This document shows, in pieces, positions 25,498 through 38,847 of a stretch of 64,000 nt of DNA (position 1 is its first letter; the number at the start of each line of letters is the position of its first letter). The notes under the pieces are model-generated. The model saw only the letters and a list, made by a program, of their open reading frames with translations, was not told where the DNA came from and made no database searches. The stretch is from Eucommia ulmoides (taxonomy: Eukaryota > Streptophyta > Magnoliopsida > Garryales > Eucommiaceae): NCBI GenBank assembly GCA_016647705.1, contig CM028335.1, positions 38,136,712-38,200,711 on the forward strand. Direction: 5' to 3'. Both the position numbers and the translations under genes were made by a program.

Positions 25498-26127
25498 ATC
25501 TCACACTTTTTGATGATGACAATTAAATTTGATATTTTCTTTAAAAATAAAATATAACCACACAACCCCTGAAACCGAGGACGGTAACTCATTTAAACAT
25601 CATAATGAAGATTTACAATTTAAAAGATACTCAATAAAACACAATATTTTTTAAATTTCTCCCTTTTAATTAAAACACAGTTTTTCTCCCTTTTGATTAA
25701 AACACGGTTTTAGAATTCTCCCCCTAAAGAAAACATCACTCATTTCTCCCCCTTTGTTATCTTCAAAAAACGATTTAGGTAAGGAAGAAGAAAACTACAA
25801 TTATGTAAGTCGCACTAGGCAAACATCATTATAAGCGTATTTGAAAAAAAAAATTAAAACTTATTTGAATAAATAACTTTTTAAGCCCAAAACTTTAACA
25901 CTTATAGATAAATAACACATCTACTCAATTCATTTAGCATATCAAAATCAAATGCGATGTGGATCATTACTAAAGACAAAAATCTAAGCAATTGGATCAG
26001 GTCTAGGTACTTCATCAAAATATAAACACTATTAGTTAATGAAATCCAAACAGCCTAGACTTACTATTACAAACAAAAGAAAAAAAAAATGTTGTGGACC
26101 ATGTTTTTAACAACACAAGGATAAAAT

Positions 26128-27447
26128 CTAGGGCAGGCTCTGTCTAGAGAAACCGTAGTAAAGTCCCATTGAACTAGTGGTTGCTTGCTGTGAATATGGG
26201 ACACCGGGCTGAATCACTGGTCCAAGAGTCATTTGCTGGAGAATTGGCGTTGAAGGAATTACACCCGATGGCCCTGCGCCTGATGGTCATGCTCCTGATG
26301 GTCCTACTGTGGTAGGTCATCCGAAGGACTGATGTGCTCCATACATAGGATGGCCAGTAAAATGTGGCTGAGCACTATACTGCTGCGGGTGTCTATGGTG
26401 AGATGACTGCATATATTGAAATATTTGATCCAGACTTCCTGTTATTTTTCCAAACCCAGCCTCTATGTGCATATTCATCTGAACCATTTTATTTTACGGC
26501 CCAGTTATCCTTTCATCCATCAAATCGACATGAATTCTTAAATCATCAATCTGATCATGAAGATAGTCCATCTTTTGATCCAGGCTCAACTCTCTTTCTT
26601 CTTCTTCCCCTTTTGCCGCCTGCGCTCTCTGCCTTTTCTAAGACTTCTTCTTTACCCGTCCATTTCTTTTGAACTCATACCCTATCAACGATGCATTTTG
26701 TACATTAATCTACCCTAGTGTCGTTGTCATAAACCTCTGCTCATCTGGATCAATCATGTTTTCGAAGTGATCGAATATTTTCTAAAGTGCATCTGCGTAG
26801 GGTAGTATTCTTGAGGATTTGTTAACTTGATGCATCATATGCTCCATCATGAGATGGGGTAAGTCCATCTTTCTCCCTTCCATAATTTCATTCATCAAGT
26901 ACAAATCAAACTCATTTACATTAGCATGACTTCCTTCTCTAGGCACAACCGAATAGGTCAGCACTAAGTGAAGAAATCGACACTCAATGGATAACGTGCC
27001 CGCTTTGTCTTCCTCTAAATCAATTTTTTTTTTTTGCAATTGGTCTTCTATTAAATTTATTGAAAGCCAATGAGACGTATTATATGGAAATATATCTCCT
27101 CATGGTAATTCCAAAATGTAGCTTATCAATACTGCATCGAAACGAATTACTGTTCCTTTATTAAAAGATTTAATGTCAAGATCATTGAAGGTCATATTAC
27201 TATAAAACATTCGTATCCATACTAGCATCCACTCTTCCTTTTTATTAACAAACTCAATCTATCCCAAATTTCTAAAATATACTTCAATATCAATGTTCTT
27301 CTCTTTTAACTCAACAAAATCAGTGGGTTTGCATCCTAACACCCTTCGATTGACAAATTCATCATTATATTTTCTCTTGGCCTCTTCACTTCGAAAGTGA
27401 ACGGTGTCAAACTTAGGCTTATTCGCACGACTCTTGATTCTGGGCAT
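26128..27447 (-). pseudogene. envelope-like gene (unit VI), broken
   Basis: Minus strand from the MPRIKSRANK start at 27447 through the plant-transposon-type domain, coiled coil and Gln/Pro-rich tail. Same length and order as 7081-8400, with several breaks. Confidence 0.58.
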
Positions 27448-28007
27448 TTTTACACAATCTCAAGCAACCAAACCAAAACTAAAACAACCAACTAATCCAA
27501 AAATAATCAACAAACTATGGTCAATCCCCAAGAACAGCCAAAACCCTAGAGTAACATAAGACCAACCTGTTTTTGCAAGATAGAGAGCGCTCCCAACAAA
27601 AATCCGAGCCTTAGGCTTGTTGATTCATTCAAAACTCCTTCAGATCTGAGCTAAATTGGACTGATGTCGTGAGATTTAGGCTTGGGCGAACTTGGGAGAT
27701 GAGGGGTTTTGAGAAAAAAAGGGTTTTAGGGATTGGATGAAATGAAATAACGAAGTGAGGTTTTTATATCCCAACACATTCAGTATAACTAAAGAAGTCA
27801 GTTATACTGACTCTTGGGATTCCAACCTAAAACCTTCGGTCAGCTGATTAGTCAACTCATATTTTCTGTTATGTCTGATTTTATTCATTTAATCCTAATT
27901 TGATCCTCTTAGCTCAATTTTTACCTCTTGTTTTGATCCACATATATTTAAGATATTTACTCATACCCTTAAGCGCGCACGCGCGCACACACACATATTG
28001 CAAACGT

Positions 28008-29422
28008 CTAAATTTCAAAATAAACAGGCTCAGTGTCCCTAAAAAAATTAATAAACTTGAACTTTAAAATTTTTGACATACCTGGATCATCTTTGGGAGA
28101 AAATGATGTGTGTACCTTAGGTGGATTATTAGTCTTTGATTTTAAGTTCTTTGTCTCCACCAATACTTGATTTTTGACCTTGATCTCATCTTTCCTAGAA
28201 ACAACAAATCTTTGAGCTGATTCGGTAAGAACCTTTTTGCCTTTGTTTGTTGCTTCATGTAGCTTCGGAACAACTTTGTAAATTAATCTTTTCTTGTGCT
28301 GGTATTTTGTCGTTTGTTGTGGATAAGTTTTGTCAGCTCTTACATATTGAGCTTGTTGTTGTTGTACTCTTGTATTTGGCACGTGCTTATTCTTCTTAAT
28401 GGATACATTGAACCTTGATTCTTTATTTAGTATGACATATTCATTGTACCTTCTTGTCTGTTCATATCTCCTTATCGGCACATGGTATTCATTGTACTTT
28501 CTTGTCTGTTCAAATCCCTTAGTCAGTATATGATATTCATTGTACTTTTGACTAAATCTCTGATTTTTACCGGCATCAAAATTTTCTCTTTTTGGTATCT
28601 AGTTATTTCAGAATCCAATAGGATAACCATACAATAAATAACTAGAGTTTTCATAGTGACCAAATTTACCACAATAGAAACATTTAATACTGTTAGTACG
28701 CCTCTTCGAATAGTCAGTGTTTCTTACCAGCGCGTAGGATTTTCTGCGATTTTGTGAAGCAGTTTTAGTAACTATTGGTTTTTCAAAACATTTAGTACTT
28801 TCAACATCCTTGAATTTATCCATTGCTTCCTTAAGCTCCTTTTGAGTCTTCTCAAGTAATCGTTCATTGGTGCTAACGTTTACTTGTAGACCAAAATTCT
28901 TTTTATGCATAAATTCAAGATCATTTTTAATAATTTGGCACTCACTTTCAACAAAATTGATTTTCAAAAGAGCTCTATCAAGCTCACACCTTGTATTGTC
29001 CAATTGAATACTCAAGGCCTCAGTTAAAGTTTCAAGATTTTTCCTTTTAAATTCATTCTGTTGAAGCTCGTAAATATCATTTTTCAAAACCTCAGTCTCA
29101 TCCTCAAGAGACTCAGCCTTATCATACAACTTACTAATTTTGGAAAAAGCATTTTTAAACTCAATAGTTTCAAAATATTTATCCAAATTCTTTTTCTTGA
29201 GAGATTTGATAGTACTAAACTTCTTGTTTTCAAGGTTGTAATCTTTTACTCTACTTTAAAATTCTCTTTTTCAAAAACATAAGTAAGAGCAATAAGTATC
29301 TCAATAGCTTTATCTGCATTCTTATCATTGCAAATAATATCAGATTCATGATAAAAATAGTGACTATTAGGAGAGGCAGAGTTAACAGTAGCACACATAA
29401 TATCAGAATCAGGACAATCCAT
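28008..29422 (-). pseudogene. gag-like gene (unit VI), broken
   Basis: Minus strand. A 192-residue open stretch (28608-29186) covers coiled coil plus zinc-knuckle region, and a 157-residue stretch (28008-28481) covers the Tyr/Arg repeats and basic tail. One of the better-preserved gag-like copies, with few breaks. Confidence 0.65.
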
Positions 29423-29473
29423 ATCATCTTTGTTAGCTTCATAAATTCGAGCAAAACCAGCGTTGATGTCAAT

Positions 29474-31590
29474 TGTTGGTCCAGTAAAATACCCAAGAGG
29501 GAGGGTGAATTGGGTAATTAAAAATAATCAGAAAAAATCAATAAATCAAATAATTAATTTTAATCCTAAATTAATTATTATTTTTATAACACAACAGAAT
29601 TAATCATTCAACTAGGTGTACACACAAACAACAAAAAATGACAAATTAAGAAATCAGCACACTAGAGATTTATACTGGTTCACCAAGCTACTTTTAGTTA
29701 ATCCAGTCTCCTGAGCTCTACGGAGGTCACACTCGCTAAAACCAAGATTCCTTTAAAGGTAGGAACCAAATCCGCACACCGATTCTTTTACAGGCTCAGA
29801 ATCAACCTTTACAATTTCTTTTTCACAGATTAAGGAATAACCTCTACTTTTTACAGGATAAAGAATAACCAAATTCTTTTTAACTCTTTGGCTCAAGAAT
29901 CAAAACCTCACCAAAACACTCCAAATATCCTTGTACCCGGTAAGGATTGAACCGTTATAAAATCACTCACATACTCGCAATTCTTATTCAGGAAGAATCA
30001 CTACCTCAATCTCTTTACATGAAGAGACTGAAATCCAGCTACCATTGATTAAATATCCCCAATGATATTTAACCCGTCACAACTCACCAATACAAAAATT
30101 GATAAGTAAATCTCACTCGGAGCTTCTACCACCCCAGCTATATATAAACTCAATTAATATCCCAACTTGTGATAGAATTATGTGAGATGCAGAAATCTAA
30201 TTTTAACAATATATGGGTAGTAAATTGGAGCACGCAATCAGATTCAAAAAATTGTTTCAAAGATTTTTTTTTAAAAAAAATCAAGAACAATTTCTAAGAT
30301 CAATTTCCAAAATATAATAATAAACAAGTAATAATCAATATGGAAAGATCTCACCCAGAATCCACAGAATTAATGATGAAAACAATATAACTTCAATTCT
30401 GGTATCACCACAAATTGATCGCAGTTGATTATCAGAATCACTCTTAGAACAACGCATAGTATCATTGAATGATAACTCTTACAAATGCCCTCAAAAAGAT
30501 ATAGACTGATTTTATCTCGTAGAATGATTAGAATGATTAACTCTCTTAGAAAATTTGCAGGTCTATATAAGGGCACAAGTAATCAGCCACGGCTAGTTTA
30601 CAAGTGTCATGATAATAAACTACTCTTAAAGACCCTTCATAATATGAGGACTTCATTTAGGTTCAATTTCACTTAATAACAACTTTTAAAACTCTCAATT
30701 AAATCCCCAAAGTATTTCTCAATCAAAACAAATAAGTATAGAATCCATTTTAAGTTCCAAATTGAGAAACTTTAATAACTAATGAATCATATTGAAAGGA
30801 TTTAATTAGTCTATGAACCATATCCCAAATATTAAAAATATCCCCAAAATCTCTCTCAAATCTTAACTAAAAACGTCTACTTTCGGATTTAAAATTGGAT
30901 CAACCAATATTCTGAAACTGCGCATTCAGTCGACTGCCCAGTCGAGTGAATGATACTAGAAGTAGCCCATGCACTTGATCGGTCGACTCCTCAGTCGACT
31001 CGCAGATTCAGAAAGTTTGCAAAGCTTCCACCGGGCGACCGCTCTGTCGACTTGCAGATTCAGAGAGTTTTCCAAGCTTTTATCGGTCGACCTCTATCTC
31101 AACTCGCAGATTCAGAGAGTTCATCTTCTTTCTCTGGTCGACTCCTCAGTCGACTGCCCTCTCCTGAATCTCTTCTCTGATCTCGTGTTTTACTTACTTT
31201 CTTTTACAATTTTGCACCTTTATCTGTATTTATATTAAAATGAACTCCAGTAATACTCTTATAGTCTATTTTAGTCATTCAAAAATATTTCTTTTTAATT
31301 CATATAGGAGCAAATAAATACTCTCAACCAACACACACGTAAAAGATAAAAATAATTTTGTGCTATGTGTGTGTTCCTAAATGGGATTTTAAGAGTTTAT
31401 TTTTTCCTGTGTTGTTTTCCTAATGTCTTTAAACTCTTAATACTTCATCATCATCTTGATATATTTATTTAACATCCATTTACTTTGACATCTTTATTAT
31501 TGGAATTTTAAATTACTAAAACACTTGATCAAAAATTATTTCTACCAAAACATCAATACTTAATTATTCATTAAAATCTTGGGATGAACA
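29474..31590 (-). repeat. LTR L6 shared between array units VI and VII (mosaic)
   Basis: Complete LTR on the - strand, 2117 bp. From 29474 to roughly 30000 its variants follow L4 and L7 (GTGTACACAC, CTTTTAGTTAATCC). From about 30165 on they follow L5 (CCCAACTTGTGATAG, CCACCGGGCGACCG). The change of affinity inside one LTR indicates recombination or gene conversion between LTRs. Confidence 0.86.
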
Positions 31591-32218
31591 ATCTCACACT
31601 TTTTGATGATGACAATTAAATTTGATATTTTCTTTAAAAATAAAATATAACCACACTCCCCCTGAAACCGAGGACGGTAACTCATTTAAACATCATAATG
31701 AAGATTTACAATTTAAAAGATACTCAATAAAACACAATATTTTTTAAATTTCTCCCTTTTAATTAAAACACAGTTTTTCTCGCTTTTGATTAAAACACGG
31801 TTTTAGAATTCTCCCCCTAAATAAAACATCACTCATTTCTCCCCCTTTGTTATCTTCAAAAAACGATTTAGGTAAGGAAGAAGAAAACTACAATTATGTA
31901 AGTCGCACTAGGCAAACATCATTATAAGCGTATTTGAAAAAAAAAATTAAAACTTATTTGAATAAATAACTTTTTAGGCCCAAAACTTTAACACTTATAG
32001 ATAAATAACACACCTACTCAATTCATTTAGCATATCAAAATCAAATGCGATGTGGATCATTACTAAAGATAAAAACTAAGCAATTGGATCAGGTCTAGGT
32101 ACTTCATCAAAATATAAACACTATTAGTTAATGAAATCCAAACAACCTAGACTTACTATTACAAACAAAAGAAAAAAAAATGTTGTGGACCATGTTTTTA
32201 ACAACACAAGGATAAAAT

Positions 32219-33539
32219 CTAGGGCGGGCTCTGTCTAGAGAAATCGTAGTAAAGTCCCACTGGACTAGTGGTTGCCTGCTGTGAATATGGGACACCGGGC
32301 TGAATCACTGGTCCAAGAGTCATTTGCTGGAGAATTGGCGTTGAAGGAACTACTCCCGATGGCTCTGCGCATGATGGTCATGCTCCTGATGGTCCTACTG
32401 CGGTAGGTCATCCGAAGGACTGATGTGCTCCATACATAGGATGGCCAGTAAAACGTGGCTGAGCACTATACTGCTGCGGGTATCCATGGTGAGATAACTG
32501 CATATATTAAAATATTTGATCCAGACTTCCTGTTATTTTTCCAAACCCAGCCTCTATGTGCATATTCATCTGAACCATTTTATTTTACAGCCCAGTTATC
32601 CTTTCATCCATCAAATCAACATGAATTTTTAAATCATCAATCTGATCATGAAGATAGTCCATCTTCTGATCCAGGCTCAACTCTTTTTCTTCTTCTTCCT
32701 CTTCTGCGGCCTGCGCTCTCTGCCTTTTCTAAGACTTCTTCTTTACCCATCCATTTCTTTTGAACTCATACCCTATCAACGATGCATTTTGTACATTAAT
32801 CTACCCTGGTGTCGTTGTCATAAACCTCTGCTCTTCTGGATCAATCATTTTTCCGAAGTGATCGAATATTTTCTAAAGTGCATCTGCGTAGGGTAGTATT
32901 CTTGAGGATTTGTTAACTTGATGCATCATATGCTCCATCATGAGATGGGGTAAGTCCATCTTTCTCCCTTTCATAATTTCATTCATCAGGTACAAATCAA
33001 ACTCATTTACATTTGCATGACTTCCTTCTCTAGGCACAACCGAATAGGTCAGCACTAAATGAAGAAATCGACACTCAATGGATAACGTGCCCGCTTTGTC
33101 TTCCTCTAAATCAATTTTTTTTTTTTGCAATTGGTCTTCTATTAAAATTTATTGATAGCCAATGACACGTATAATATGGAAATATATCTCCTCTTAGAAA
33201 TTCCAAAATGTGGCTTAACAATACCGCATCGAAACGAATTACTGTTCCTTTATCAAAAGATTTAATTTCAAGTTCATTGAAGGTCATATTACTGTAAAAC
33301 ATTCGTACCCGTACTAGCATCCACTCTTCCTTTTTATTGACAAACTCAATCTATCCCAAATTTCTAAAATATACTTCAATATCAATGTTCTTCTCTTTTA
33401 ACTCAACAAAATCAGTGGGTTTGCATCGTAACACCCTTAGATTAACAAATTCATCATTGTATTTTCTCTTGGCGTCTTCACTTCGAAAGTGAACGGTGTC
33501 AAACTTAAGCCTATTCTCACGACTCTTGATTCTCGGCAT
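32219..33539 (-). pseudogene. envelope-like gene (unit VII), broken
   Basis: Minus strand from the MPRIKSR start at 33539. The transposon-type domain lies at about 32870-33450, the coiled coil and Gln/Pro-rich tail at 32219-32700. Several breaks. Confidence 0.57.
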
Positions 33540-34099
33540 TTTTGCGCAATCTCAAGCAACCAAACCAAAACCAAAACAACCAACTAATCCAAAAATAATC
33601 AACAAACTATGGTCAATCCCCAAGAACAGCCAAAACCCTAGAATAAGAGAAAACCAATCTATTTTCGCGAGATAGAGAGCGCTCCCGACAAAAATCAGAG
33701 CCTTAGGCTTGCTGATTCATTCAAAACTCCTTCTGATCTGAGCTAAAATGGACTGATGTCATGAGATTTAGGCTTAGGCAAACTTGGGAGATAAGGGGTT
33801 TTGAGGGAAAAAGGGTTTTAGGGTTCCGATGAAATGAAATAAAGAAGTGAGGTTTTTACATCCCGAGACATTCAGTATAACTAAAGAAGTCAGTTATACT
33901 GACTCTTGGGATTCCAACCTGAAACCTTCGGTCAACTGATCAGTCGACTCATATTTTATGTTATGTCTGATTTTATTCATTTAATCCTAATTTGATTCTC
34001 TTAGCTCAATTTTTACCTCTTGTTTTGATCCACATATATTTAAGATATTTACTCATACCCTTAAGCGCGCACGCGCGCACACACACATATTGCAAACGT

Positions 34100-35515
34100 C
34101 TAAATTTCAAAATAAACAGGCTCAGTGTCCCTAAAAAAATTAATAAACTTGAACTTTAAAATTTTTGACATACCTGGATCATCTTTGGGAGAAAATGATG
34201 TGTGTACCTTAGGTGGATTATTAGTCTTTGATTTTAAGTTCTTTGTCTCCACCAATACTTGATTTTTGACCTTGGTCTCATCTTTCTTAGAAACAACAAA
34301 TCTTTGAGCTGATTCGGTGAGAACCTTTTTGCCTTTGTTTGTTGCTTCATGTAGCTTTGGAACAACTTTGTAAATTAATCTTTTCTTGTGCTGGTATTTT
34401 GTCGTTTGTTGTGGATAAGTTTTGTCAGCTCTTATATATTGAGCTTGTTGTTGCTGTACTCTTGTATTTGGCACGTGCTTATTCTTCTTAATGGATACAT
34501 TGAACCTTGATTCTTTATTTAGTATGACATATTCATTGTACCTTTTTGTCTGTTAATATCTCCTTGTTGGCACATGGTATTCATTGTACTTTCTTGTCAG
34601 TTCAAATCCCTTACTCGGTATATGATATTCATTGTACTTTTGACTGAATCTCTGATTTTTACCTGCATCAAAATTTTCTCTTTTTGGCATCTAGTTATTT
34701 CAGAATCCAATAGGATAACCATACAATAAATAACTAGAGTTTTCATAGTAACCAAATTTACCACAATAGAAACATTTAATACTGTTAGTACGCCTCTTCG
34801 AATAGTCAGTGTTTCTTACCAGCGAGTAGGATTTTCTGTGATTTTGTGAAGCAGTTTTAGTAACTATTGGTTTTTCAAAACATTTAGTACTTTCAACATC
34901 CTTGAATTTATCCATTGCTTCCTTAAGCTCCTTTTGAGTCTTCTCAAGTAATCGTTCATTGGTGCTAATGTTTACTTGTAGACCAAAATTCTTTTTATGC
35001 ATAAATTCAAGATCATTTTTAAGAATTTGGCACTCACTTTCAACATAATTGATTTTCAAATGAGCTCTATCAAGCTCACACCTTGTATTGTCCAATTCAA
35101 TACTCAAGGCCTCATTTAAAATTTCAAGATTTTTCCTTTTAAATTCATTCTGTTGAAGCTCGTAAATATCGTTTTTCAAAACCTCAGTCTCATCCTCAAG
35201 AGACTCAGCTTTATCATACAACTTACTAATTTTGGAAAAAGCATTTTTAAACTCAATAGCTTCAAAATATTTATCCAAATTCTTTTTCTTGAGAGATTTG
35301 ATAGTACTAAACTTCTTGTTTTCAAGAGTTGTAATCTTTTACTCTAATTTAAAATTCTCTTTTCCAAAAACATAAGTAAGAGCAATAAGTATCGCAATAG
35401 CTTTATCTGCAATCTTATCATTGCAAATAATATCAGATTCATGATAAGAACAGTGACTATTAGGAGAGGCAGAGTTAACAGTAGCACACATAATATCAGA
35501 ATCATGACAATCCAT
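34100..35515 (-). pseudogene. gag-like gene (unit VII), broken
   Basis: Minus strand: coiled coil plus zinc-knuckle region in one open stretch (34700-35278), then the basic tail (34100-34474). Few breaks; closest to unit VI. Confidence 0.65.
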
Positions 35516-35566
35516 ATCATCTTTGTTAGCTTCATAAATTCGAGCAAAACCAGCTCTGATGCCAAT

Positions 35567-37695
35567 TGTTGGCCCAGTAAAATACCCAAGAAGGAGGGTG
35601 AATTGGGTAATTAAAAATAATCAGAATAAAAATTAATAAATCAAATAATTAATTTTAATCCTAAATTAATTATTATTTTTATAACACAACGGAATTAATC
35701 ATTCAACTAGGTGTACACACAAACAACCAAAAATGACAAATTAAGAAAGCAGCACACTAGAGATTTATACTGGTTCACCAAGCTACTTTTAGCTAATCCA
35801 GTTTCCCGAGCTCCACGGAGGTCACACCCGCTAAAACCAAGATTCCTTTAAAGGTAGAAACCAAATCCGCACACCGATTATTTTACAGGCTCAAAATCAA
35901 CCTTTACAATTTTCTTTTCACAGATTAAGGAATAACCTCTACTTTTTACAGGATAAAGAATAACCAAATTCTTTTTAACTCTTTGGCTCAAGAATCAAAA
36001 CCTCACCAAAACACTCCAAATATGCTTGTACCCGGTAAGGATTGAACCGTTACAAAATCACTCACATACTCGCAATTCTTATTCAGGAAGAATCACTACC
36101 TCAATCTCTTTACATGAAGAGACTGAAACCCAGCTACCCTTGATTAAATATCCCCAATGATATTTAACCCGTCACAACTCACCAATACAAAAATTGATAA
36201 GTAAATCTCACTCGGAGCTTCTACCACCCCAGATATATATATAAACTCAATTAATATCCCAACTAGCGATAGAATTATGTGAGATGCAGAAATCTGATTT
36301 TAACAATATATGAGTAGCAAATTGGTGCACGTAATCAGATTCAAGAAATTGTTTCAAATAATTTTTTCTCTAAAAAATCAAAAACAATTTCTAAGATCAA
36401 TTTCCAAAATACAATAATAAACAAGTAATAATCAATATGGAAAGATCACACTCGAAATCTGCAGAATTAATAATGAAAACAATATAGCTTCAATTCCAGT
36501 ATCTCCACAAATTGGTCGTAGTTGATTATCAGAATCACTCATAAAACAACTCACAGTATCGTTGAATGATAACTCTTATAAATGATCTCAAAAAGATATG
36601 GACTGATTTTATCTCTTAGAATGATTAACTCTCTTAGAAAATTCGCAGGTCTGTAAAAGGGCATATGTAATCAGCCTCCTAACGGCTAGTTTACAAGTGT
36701 CATGATAAAAAAATACTCTTATAGACCATTCATAATATGAGGACTTCATTTAGGTTCAATTTCACTTAATAAAAACTTTTAAAACTCTCAATTGAATCCC
36801 CGAAGTATTTCTCAATCAAAACAAATAAGTATAGATTCCATTTTAAGTACCAAATTGAGAAACTTTAGTAATTAATGAACCAGATTGAAAAGGTTTAATT
36901 AGTATATGAACCATATCCCAAATATTAAGAATATCCCCGAAATCTCTCTCAAATCTTAACTAAAAACATCTACTTTTGGATTTAAAATCGGATCAACCAA
37001 TATCCTGAAACTGCACGTTCAGTTGACTGCCTAGTCGACTGAAGGATACTGGAAGTAGCCCATACACTTGATCAGTCGACTCCTTAGTTGACTCGCAGTT
37101 TCAGAGAGTTTGTCAAGCTTCCACCGGTCGACCGCTCTGTCGACCCGCAGATTCAGAGAGTTTGCCAAGCTTCTATCGATCGACCTCTCTCTCAACTTTC
37201 AGATTTAGAGAGTTCGTCTTCTTTCTCCGGTCGACTCCTCAGTCGATTGCCCTCTCCTGAATCTCTTCTCTGATATCGTTTTTTACTTACTTTTTTTTTT
37301 TTTTTTTTAATAATTTTGCCCCTTTATCCATATTTATATTCAAATGAACTCCAGTAATACTCTTATAGTCTATTTTAGTCATTCAAAAATATTTCTTTTT
37401 AATTCACATAGGAGCAAATAAATATACTCAACCAAAACACACATAAAAGATAAAAATAATTTTGTGCCGTGTGTGTGTTCCTAAATGGGATATTAAGAGT
37501 TTATATTTACCTGTGTTGTTTTTCCTAATGTCTTCAAACTCTTAATACTTCTTCATCATCTTGATATCGTCATTTAACATCCATTCACTTTGACATCTTT
37601 ATTATTGGAACTTTAAATCACTGAAACACTTGATCAAACATTAGTTCTACCAAAACATCACTACTTAATTGTTCATCTAAATCTTGGGATCAACA
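35567..37695 (-). repeat. LTR L7 shared between array units VII and VIII
   Basis: Complete - strand LTR, 2129 bp, with the canonical ends TGTTGGCCC...GGGATCAACA. Carries the same private variants as partial L4 at 18773-20041, and like L4 it is followed by the near-identical envelope-like tail. Confidence 0.87.
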
Positions 37696-38847
37696 ATCTC
37701 TCTATTTTTTATGATGACAATTAACTTTGATATTTTCTTTAAAAATAAAATATAACCACACTCCCCCTGAAATCGAGGACGGTAACTCATTTAAACATCA
37801 TAATGAAGATTTACAATTTAAAAGATACTCAATAAAACACATTTTTTTTTTAAATTTCTCCCTTTTAATTAAAACACAATTTTCTCCCTTTTGATTAAAA
37901 CACAGTTTTAGAATTCTCCCCCTAAATAAAACATCACCCATTTCTCCCCATTTGTTATCTTCAAAAAACAATTTAGGTAGGGAAGGAGAAAACAACAATT
38001 ATATAAGTCACTCTAGGTAAACATCATTATAAGCGTATTTGAAAAAAAAAAATTTAGAACTTATTTGAATAATTAACTTTTTAAGCCCAAAACTTTAACA
38101 CTTATAGATAAATAACAAATCTATTCAATTCATTTAGCATATCAAAATCAAATGCGATGTGGATCATTACTAAAGATAAAAATCTAACCAACTGGATCAA
38201 GTCTAGGTACTTCATCAAAATCTAAACACTATTAGTTAATGAAATCCAAACAACCTAGATTTACTATTAAAGACCAAAAAATAAAAAATAAAAATGTTGT
38301 AGATCATGTTTTTAAGAACACAAGGATAAAATCTAGGGAGGGCTCTGTCCAGAGGAATAGTAGTAAAGTCCCATTGGAATAGTGGCTGCCTGCTGTGAAT
38401 ATGGGACACAAGGTTGAATCACTGGTCCAGGAGTCATCTGCTGGTGAAATGGCATTGAAGGAACTACTCTCGATGGCCCTACGCCTGATTGTCCTACTCC
38501 TGATGGTGCTGCTGCAGTAGATCCTCCGAAGGACTGCTGTGCTCCACACATAGGATGGCCAGCAAAATGTGGCTGAGCACTATACTGTTGCGGGTATCCA
38601 TGGTGAGATGACTGTATACACTGAAACATTTGGTCCAGACTTCCTGTTATTTTTCCAAACCCAGCCTCTATGTTCATATTCATCTGAACCATTTTATTTT
38701 TCAGCCCAGTCATCCTCTCATCCATCAAATCGGCATGAATTCTTAAATCATCAATCTGATCATGAAGATAGTCCATCTTCTGATCTAGGCTCAACTCTCC
38801 TTCTTCTTCTTCCCCTTCTGCAGCCTACACTCTCAACCTTTTCTGAG
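37696..38847 (-). mobile_element. Internal region of array unit VIII (3' part only)
   Basis: Minus strand. The polypurine-rich tail follows L7, then the 3' part of an envelope-like gene (38333-38847), where the sequence switches to a + strand LTR at TGAG (38844-38847). This is the right-hand inversion junction. Confidence 0.78.
38333..38847 (-). pseudogene. envelope-like gene, C-terminal half (unit VIII)
   Basis: A 153-residue open stretch (38333-38794) starts MSLDQKMDYLHDQIDDLR with coiled-coil heptads and ends in a Gln/Pro/Ser-rich tail. The first 134 residues are identical to the stretch at 20061-20465, although the loci lie 18 kb apart. Partial. Confidence 0.6.

Larger units (their letters stand above)
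25498..29473 (-). mobile_element. Internal region of array unit VI
   Basis: Full-length internal region of about 3.98 kb on the - strand: polypurine-rich tail 25498-25770, envelope-like gene 26128-27447, promoter-like zone about 27720-27860, TG/CG tract about 27972-27998, gag-like gene 28008-29422, primer site near 29460. Very similar to unit VII. Broken, no pol. Confidence 0.82.
31591..35566 (-). mobile_element. Internal region of array unit VII
   Basis: About 3.98 kb on the - strand: polypurine-rich tail, envelope-like gene 32219-33539, promoter-like zone about 33820-33960, TG/CG tract about 34063-34087, gag-like gene 34100-35515, primer site 35553-35564. Nearly the twin of unit VI. Broken, no pol. 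Confidence 0.82.
13896..38847 (-). other. Inverted ~25-kb segment of the retroelement array
   Basis: All LTRs and internal regions here read on the - strand, whereas both flanks (1-13895 and 38848-39341) read on the + strand. The left junction joins an envelope-like gene to LTR sequence. The right junction joins the adjoining portion of an envelope-like gene to the adjoining portion of an LTR. Each junction has a short overlap of 4-6 bp (GAAGAA at left, TGAG at 38844-38847). This is the pattern expected of one inversion within a single-orientation array. The event itself is inferred; the orientations and junctions are seen directly. Confidence 0.7.
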
